Assembly (NCBI GenBank): GCA_030619365.1
Contig: JAUXBQ010000007.1
Coordinates: 1 to 22,959 of the forward strand
Source: a candidate division FCPU426 bacterium
GTDB lineage: Bacteria; Oederibacteriota; JAAXVQ01; JAUVAV01
Direction: 5' to 3'
Length of the DNA: 22,959 bases
Below, piece after piece: positions 19,606 through 22,959 of this stretch. The notes beneath the pieces are model-generated. The model was not told the origin of the DNA and did not search any database. It saw only the letters and a list, made by a program, of their open reading frames with translations. Each line of letters begins with the position of its first letter. Position 1 is the first letter of the stretch. A program made the position numbers and the translations under genes.

Positions 19606-20199
19606 ATGCGCATTATCGCCGGAGAGCATCGAGGTCGCATTCTGAAGTCGCCTCAGGGCGGGCGGGCTCGCCCCACTCTGGGGCGGGTCCGGGAAGCGCT
19701 GTTTAATATTCTCTCTCCACAGCTCTCGCGCTGCGATTTTCTGGACCTCTACGCCGGCGTGGGCGGCATCGGCCTCGAGGCGCTCAGCCGGGGCGGCCGC
19801 CGGGTGGTGCTGGTGGAGGGCGATCATCAAACTGGAAAAATTCTGACCGGGAACGTCCAGCGCCTGGATCCGCCGGGCCGGCGTACGGAGATCATCCTGG
19901 CCGACGCCCTGGCCACGGCGCGCCGCCTGGCCCGGCGGGGAGACGTTTTCCATTTCATTTTCGTTGACCCGCCCTATCTGGAAAACGAAATCGCCAAATG
20001 GACGCAAGGCGGGGAGTTGGCGGCTCTGCTCAGGCCCCAAGGCATGCTGATTTTGCAGCATGCCAAGCGGATGGCCGTCCCGGATACCTGGGCGGGATGT
20101 CAAAAATACCGGGCTCGCACCTATGGCATCACCGCGTTGAGTTTTTTCAGGGCGCCGGACGCAGGGAACATAGATCAAACGGAAAGGTTGGCCCCATGA
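19606..20199 (+). CDS. rsmD: 16S rRNA (guanine966-N2)-methyltransferase, RsmD family
   Basis: A 197-residue SAM-dependent methyltransferase. The start MRIIAGEHRGRIL, the PTLGRVREALFNIL motif (PTxDRVREALFN in most members), motif I DLYAGVGGIGLEALSRG and the catalytic DPPY (FVDPPYLEN) are diagnostic of RsmD, which methylates N2 of G966 in 16S rRNA during 30S assembly. Length is normal for the family. The usual Thr-Asp before RVREALFN is Leu-Gly, a small deviation. The upstream ribosome site is weak. The stop overlaps the next start in ATGA at 20196-20199, so the next gene is probably translationally coupled. Confidence 0.88.
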   Translation: MRIIAGEHRGRILKSPQGGRARPTLGRVREALFNILSPQLSRCDFLDLYAGVGGIGLEALSRGGRRVVLVEGDHQTGKILTGNVQRLDPPGRRTEIILADALATARRLARRGDVFHFIFVDPPYLENEIAKWTQGGELAALLRPQGMLILQHAKRMAVPDTWAGCQKYRARTYGITALSFFRAPDAGNIDQTERLAP

Positions 20200-21941
20200 G
20201 ACACGCTCGCTTTTCTCGCGTTTTATTCATCCTGATGGCGTCCGGCTGTCTGCTCGCGGCCAGCTGCCAGGCCGCGAGGAAAAATCCGCCCCTTTTCCCC
20301 GTGAAAACGCTGAAACAGGAGTTGGAAACCGGGCAGGTGTACCGCCGAATCATGGCCCTGGAAGCGTTGAGCAAAAAAGAGACCGCGGAAGCCAACGAAC
20401 TGATCATTCGGGCCATGCTCTATGACCGGTCCAAGCCGGTCCGCCGGGCGGCCCAGCGGGAATTGGAGGGCGTGGAAGACCCGCGGATCGTGGAAAGCAT
20501 TTTTGACGCGTTGGAGGCCGAGAAACGCGACGTCCGCCTGGCCGCCGTGGACGTGGCCGGCCTGGTGCGCGACCCGGATGTGGCCCGGCGCCTGGTGCAA
20601 ACAGCCCAAGCGCATCCCCGGGACACGGAGCTGGCGCGCCTGTGTCTGGAGGCGATTCGGGAATTGGTGTACACCCTGGAACCAGCGCCGGATTTCGAAA
20701 GGTCGCTGGTTCCGTATCTCGAGCACCGGAATAAAAAAATCCGGAAAACCGCGGTGATTATCCTGGCGATTTTGGGGCGACCGGCCAGCCTGGAGCCCCT
20801 CCAAAAGGTCTGGCCGCGGGCCAACCGGAAACTCAAGATACACCTGGCGGACGCCTTTGCCAACATCGGCCACCGGGAACCAATCGACGTGCTGGTGGCC
20901 GCCCTGGACCAGAACTACAAACCTCTGCTCATGCACAGTCTGTACGCCCTGGCTCAGATTCAATCCTTTTCCACGCTGCCGCCCATCCGTGAGTTGCTGC
21001 TTCGCCATAAGGACGCACGCGTGCGCATGGCCTGCCTTTACGCCCTGATCGAGATACCCGACGAGGAAAGCGTACCCGTAATTTTGCAGATGCTGGACCT
21101 GGACGATCCCTCGGTGCTGCATTGGGCAATCTACGCGCTGAGCCAGTTGGAAGCCGTTTCGGCCGGCCCGGCTTTGCTGGAAAAGCTGGATCATCCCAAG
21201 CCCCTGGTCCGCGCCTCCGCGGCCATGGCCCTGGGCGAATTGAACATCCAGGCGGCCGAAGACAAGCTGCTCGCGATCATTGACAACGGCCAGGAAGCCG
21301 GGGAGGTGCGGATCGCGGCAGCCAAGGCCCTGATCAGGCTCGGCAATAAGAACGGGACCGCGGTGCTGCTGAAGGAGTTGGACGATTTGGATTTGAGTCT
21401 GCAGACGCGCCTGGCCTATGCGGTTACCCTGGGTCTCACGGGGGACCAGGCGGTCCGGGAACGCCTGGCGCCTGACATTCAATCCTCGAAATTTACCCGG
21501 GCCCTGACCGCAGCCCTGGTGTTGGGTTTGATGGGCGATGCCGGCGGGCGCTCCACCTTGGTCACGGCCCTGGAGCATGGGTATCCCAGCATCCGGAAAT
21601 TCGCCATTATGGGTCTGGAAGGAATCCTGGACGCGGCCAGTCTGAAAGCGTTGGCAGACACGGCCAATGACGACCGGGACCCCCTGGTCCGCATTCTGTG
21701 CGCAGCCAGCCTGGTGCGGGCCGGTTATCCGGATTTCCGGGTCATCCTCTGGAACGCGCTGGACACGCGACAGGAGGATCAGCGCGCCGAAGCGATTATC
21801 GCCCTGGGTGGGAGCGCGAATCCAATGGTCATGGAGCAATTGAAGTGGTATTTAAAGCGCGAGCCGTCCATTCCCGTTCGTCAAACCATTCAGCGCGTTT
21901 TCCGGGATTGGAAGAAAAAAAACAGGGCCCAGGCGCAGTAG
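20196..21941 (+). CDS. HEAT-repeat lipoprotein
   Basis: A protein of 581 residues when started at the ATG overlapping the rsmD stop. The open frame extends further upstream, but GGAAAGG at 20181-20187 and a signal sequence right after this ATG favour 20196. Residues 1-24 form a basic and hydrophobic leader ending in LLAASC, a lipobox with C24 as likely lipidated residue (ASGC at C18 is an alternative). The rest is a chain of HEAT/PBS-lyase-like helical repeats, for example VRLAAVDVAGLVRDPDVA, VRMACLYALIEIPDEESV and VRASAAMALGELN. Such solenoids bind other proteins, here probably at a membrane in the cell envelope. The final residues are strongly basic (DWKKKNRAQAQ). The partner is unknown. 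Confidence 0.85.
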   Translation: MRHARFSRVLFILMASGCLLAASCQAARKNPPLFPVKTLKQELETGQVYRRIMALEALSKKETAEANELIIRAMLYDRSKPVRRAAQRELEGVEDPRIVESIFDALEAEKRDVRLAAVDVAGLVRDPDVARRLVQTAQAHPRDTELARLCLEAIRELVYTLEPAPDFERSLVPYLEHRNKKIRKTAVIILAILGRPASLEPLQKVWPRANRKLKIHLADAFANIGHREPIDVLVAALDQNYKPLLMHSLYALAQIQSFSTLPPIRELLLRHKDARVRMACLYALIEIPDEESVPVILQMLDLDDPSVLHWAIYALSQLEAVSAGPALLEKLDHPKPLVRASAAMALGELNIQAAEDKLLAIIDNGQEAGEVRIAAAKALIRLGNKNGTAVLLKELDDLDLSLQTRLAYAVTLGLTGDQAVRERLAPDIQSSKFTRALTAALVLGLMGDAGGRSTLVTALEHGYPSIRKFAIMGLEGILDAASLKALADTANDDRDPLVRILCAASLVRAGYPDFRVILWNALDTRQEDQRAEAIIALGGSANPMVMEQLKWYLKREPSIPVRQTIQRVFRDWKKKNRAQAQ

Positions 21942-21965
21942 GGAACAGGCATGCCTGTTCCCTAC
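21938..21965. repeat. perfect 28-bp palindrome on a stop codon
   Basis: The half-site GTAGGGAACAGGCA is followed directly by its exact reverse complement with no spacer. The TAG stop of the lipoprotein gene (21939-21941) lies inside it. No T-tract follows, so it is not a standard intrinsic terminator, although the RNA hairpin could protect the 3' end. The sequence resembles dispersed REP-like palindromes. A protein-binding site or small mobile element is also possible. Confidence 0.9.
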
Positions 21966-22004
21966 AATCTGGAAAAAGGCCGGTGAAATAACCGGTTAAA
22001 AGGA

Positions 22005-22034
22005 TTGACAGGGATCGGTCCGGTAGTGTATATT
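22005..22034 (+). promoter_or_regulatory. promoter of secD
   Basis: A perfect TTGACA at 22005-22010 is followed after 18 bases by TATATT at 22029-22034. The predicted start near 22041 gives a leader of roughly 120 bases before the ATG at 22163, which separates secD transcription from the lipoprotein gene. Confidence 0.7.
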
Positions 22035-22081
22035 TGCGCAATCCGTATTGTTTTCAGGCTTTTTACCACATTTGAGCATCG

Positions 22082-22133
22082 CTTGAATTCGGCCCGAAGC
22101 ACCTGCCGGCCGATCGCGTGAAATGAATTCAAG
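22082..22133 (+). promoter_or_regulatory. stem-loop in the secD leader
   Basis: CTTGAATTC (22082-22090) pairs perfectly with GAATTCAAG (22125-22133) around a 34-base GC-rich loop that contains the self-complementary GCCGGC. The structure ends 13 bases before the AGGAGG ribosome site (22147-22152). It could affect translation of secD, but no known riboswitch class is recognised. Confidence 0.45.
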
Positions 22134-22146
22134 GGTGAATTGCAAA

Positions 22147-22152
22147 AGGAGG
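22147..22152 (+). promoter_or_regulatory. Shine-Dalgarno site of secD
   Basis: AGGAGG lies ten bases before the ATG at 22163. The nearer GTG at 22155 is in another frame, so the ATG is the start. Confidence 0.8.
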
Positions 22153-22162
22153 ACGTGCCTTC

Positions 22163-22959
22163 ATGCGCTTGCGTCAATGGATGACCGCCTTGACCGTGGT
22201 CCTGGTCGTGGCCAGCATATGGGCGGTTTACCCGCCGTTTGATATTCTGGATACCGAGGGCGGGCTGGTGAAAGAGGGAAAAATTAAATTAGGGCTGGAC
22301 CTGCAGGGCGGAATGTACCTTAAACTCGAAGTGGACACCAAGGACCTGCCCGCCGACGTCACGCTGAACGAGGCCCGGGACCGGGCCATTGAGGTATTAC
22401 GCAACCGCGTTGACGCTTTGGGTGTGAACGAGCCGCTGATCACCCGGGAAGGGCAAAAATGGGTGGTCGTCCAGTTGCCCGGCATTCAGGACCCGCAACG
22501 CGCGGTGAACATCATCGGCCAGACCGCGCTGCTTGAGTTCAAGATAGTGGATGACCGCCATTCCCTGACGGACATGATGGACGCGGCCGGCAACACCAGC
22601 GCGGCCTTGGTTCCGGAAGGCGTGGAGATTCTCTCCGGCCGCGAGAACGAACTCTTTGTGATTGAGGCCAAGCAGCTCATGACCGGCGCCAACTTGGTGG
22701 ACGCCAAGGTCACCATGGACGGCTACGGCCGGCCCATTGTTTCCTTCAAAATGGACGGGGAAGGCGGCAAGCGTTTTTCCGGGATCACCGGCAGCAACAT
22801 CAACCGCCGGCTCGCCATCATTCTGGACAACCGGGTTTACTCCGCGCCGGTGATTAAAAGCCGGATCCCCGGCGGCAGCGGCATCATCGAGGGGCAGTTC
22901 AGCCTGCAGGAAGCCAAGGACCTGGCCCTGGTACTCCGCGCCGGCGCCCTGCCCGCGCC
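22163..22959 (+). CDS. secD: protein translocase subunit SecD, 5' part (cut by window end)
   Basis: The first 265 codons of SecD, open at the right edge. One N-terminal membrane segment (about residues 8-26) is followed by the periplasmic P1 region. The conserved IKLGLDLQGGMYL, LRNRVDALGVNEPLI, VVVQLPGIQDPQRA, IIGQTALLEFKIV, TGANLVDAKV and RLAIILDNRVYSAPVI are all visible, ending near AKDLALVLRAGALPA. SecD works with SecF at the SecYEG channel, where it uses the proton gradient to help complete export of proteins across the inner membrane. The remaining five membrane segments, and possibly a secF gene or fusion, would lie beyond the window. It has its own promoter and a structured leader. Confidence 0.95.
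   Translation, partial: MRLRQWMTALTVVLVVASIWAVYPPFDILDTEGGLVKEGKIKLGLDLQGGMYLKLEVDTKDLPADVTLNEARDRAIEVLRNRVDALGVNEPLITREGQKWVVVQLPGIQDPQRAVNIIGQTALLEFKIVDDRHSLTDMMDAAGNTSAALVPEGVEILSGRENELFVIEAKQLMTGANLVDAKVTMDGYGRPIVSFKMDGEGGKRFSGITGSNINRRLAIILDNRVYSAPVIKSRIPGGSGIIEGQFSLQEAKDLALVLRAGALPA

Noticed and set aside
19102..20178. Minus-strand open frame of 358 codons opposite the receiver and rsmD genes
   Set aside because: It spans two well-supported plus-strand genes, their gap and a promoter, and shows no family motif.
19998..20195. N-terminal extension of the HEAT lipoprotein into rsmD
   Set aside because: The upstream part has no signal or repeat character and is out of frame with rsmD. The ATG at 20196 is followed by a typical lipoprotein leader.
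20223..21839. Long open frame on the minus strand opposite the HEAT lipoprotein gene
   Set aside because: It lies entirely over a gene with a clear signal peptide and repeats, its product is rich in Gln, His, Gly and Arg without recognisable motifs, and GC-rich codon bias on the plus strand explains its openness.
21980..21999. Short hairpin CCGGT/ACCGG followed by TTAAA as terminator
   Set aside because: The stem is only five pairs and there is no real T-tract.

Overview
The window is dominated by one uninterrupted plus-strand reading frame of 6,243 codons (227-18958). After it come a stand-alone receiver protein, an rsmD-type 16S rRNA methyltransferase, a HEAT-repeat lipoprotein and the 5' part of secD, which runs off the right edge. 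All genes are on the plus strand. An open frame of nearly 19 kb built from loosely connected enzyme-like, membrane and repeat modules is best known from Candidatus Omnitrophota (PVC superphylum, mostly metagenome-assembled), so I infer an omnitrophote or related uncultured bacterium. This is inference: there is no rRNA or other decisive taxonomic marker here. SecD and the lipoprotein signal indicate a bacterium.

Layout of the giant protein, in order: N-terminal membrane anchor; a ChaN/TraB-like domain; a second hydrophobic segment; a module with an HELG...DH signature (copy A); an Ala/Glu/Gln-rich coiled coil and long helical region; an AT-rich class I methyltransferase; a possible acetyltransferase-like stretch; a multi-pass membrane block; HAD-phosphatase motifs in unusual order; HELG...DH copy B; a possible HD-like region; a membrane-anchored HELTH zinc-metallopeptidase-like module (copy A); an extended SDR (NAD-dependent epimerase/dehydratase type); a Nudix-like domain; an AT-rich unassigned stretch; a second HD-type domain; HELTH copy B; seven diverged tandem repeats of about 75-90 residues plus an eighth fragment; a Lys/Glu linker; a second methyltransferase-like domain; and an unassigned C-terminus. 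Two modules are each present twice, and one pair keeps long identical DNA tracts. Base composition switches sharply several times. The gene looks like an accreting mosaic.

Downstream, TTGCCA-N17-TATAAT (19120-19148) probably drives the receiver gene, rsmD and the lipoprotein gene, the last two overlapping by ATGA. A second promoter (22005-22034) and a structured leader precede secD.

Non-coding DNA is rich in palindromes. A long imperfect inverted repeat lies just upstream of the giant gene (6-174), another made of 8-bp units just downstream (18975-19096), and a perfect 28-bp palindrome sits on the lipoprotein stop codon (21938-21965). A perfect 21-bp inverted repeat lies inside the giant coding sequence at a composition boundary (13150-13204). 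I saw no tRNA, rRNA, CRISPR array, transposase or integrase.
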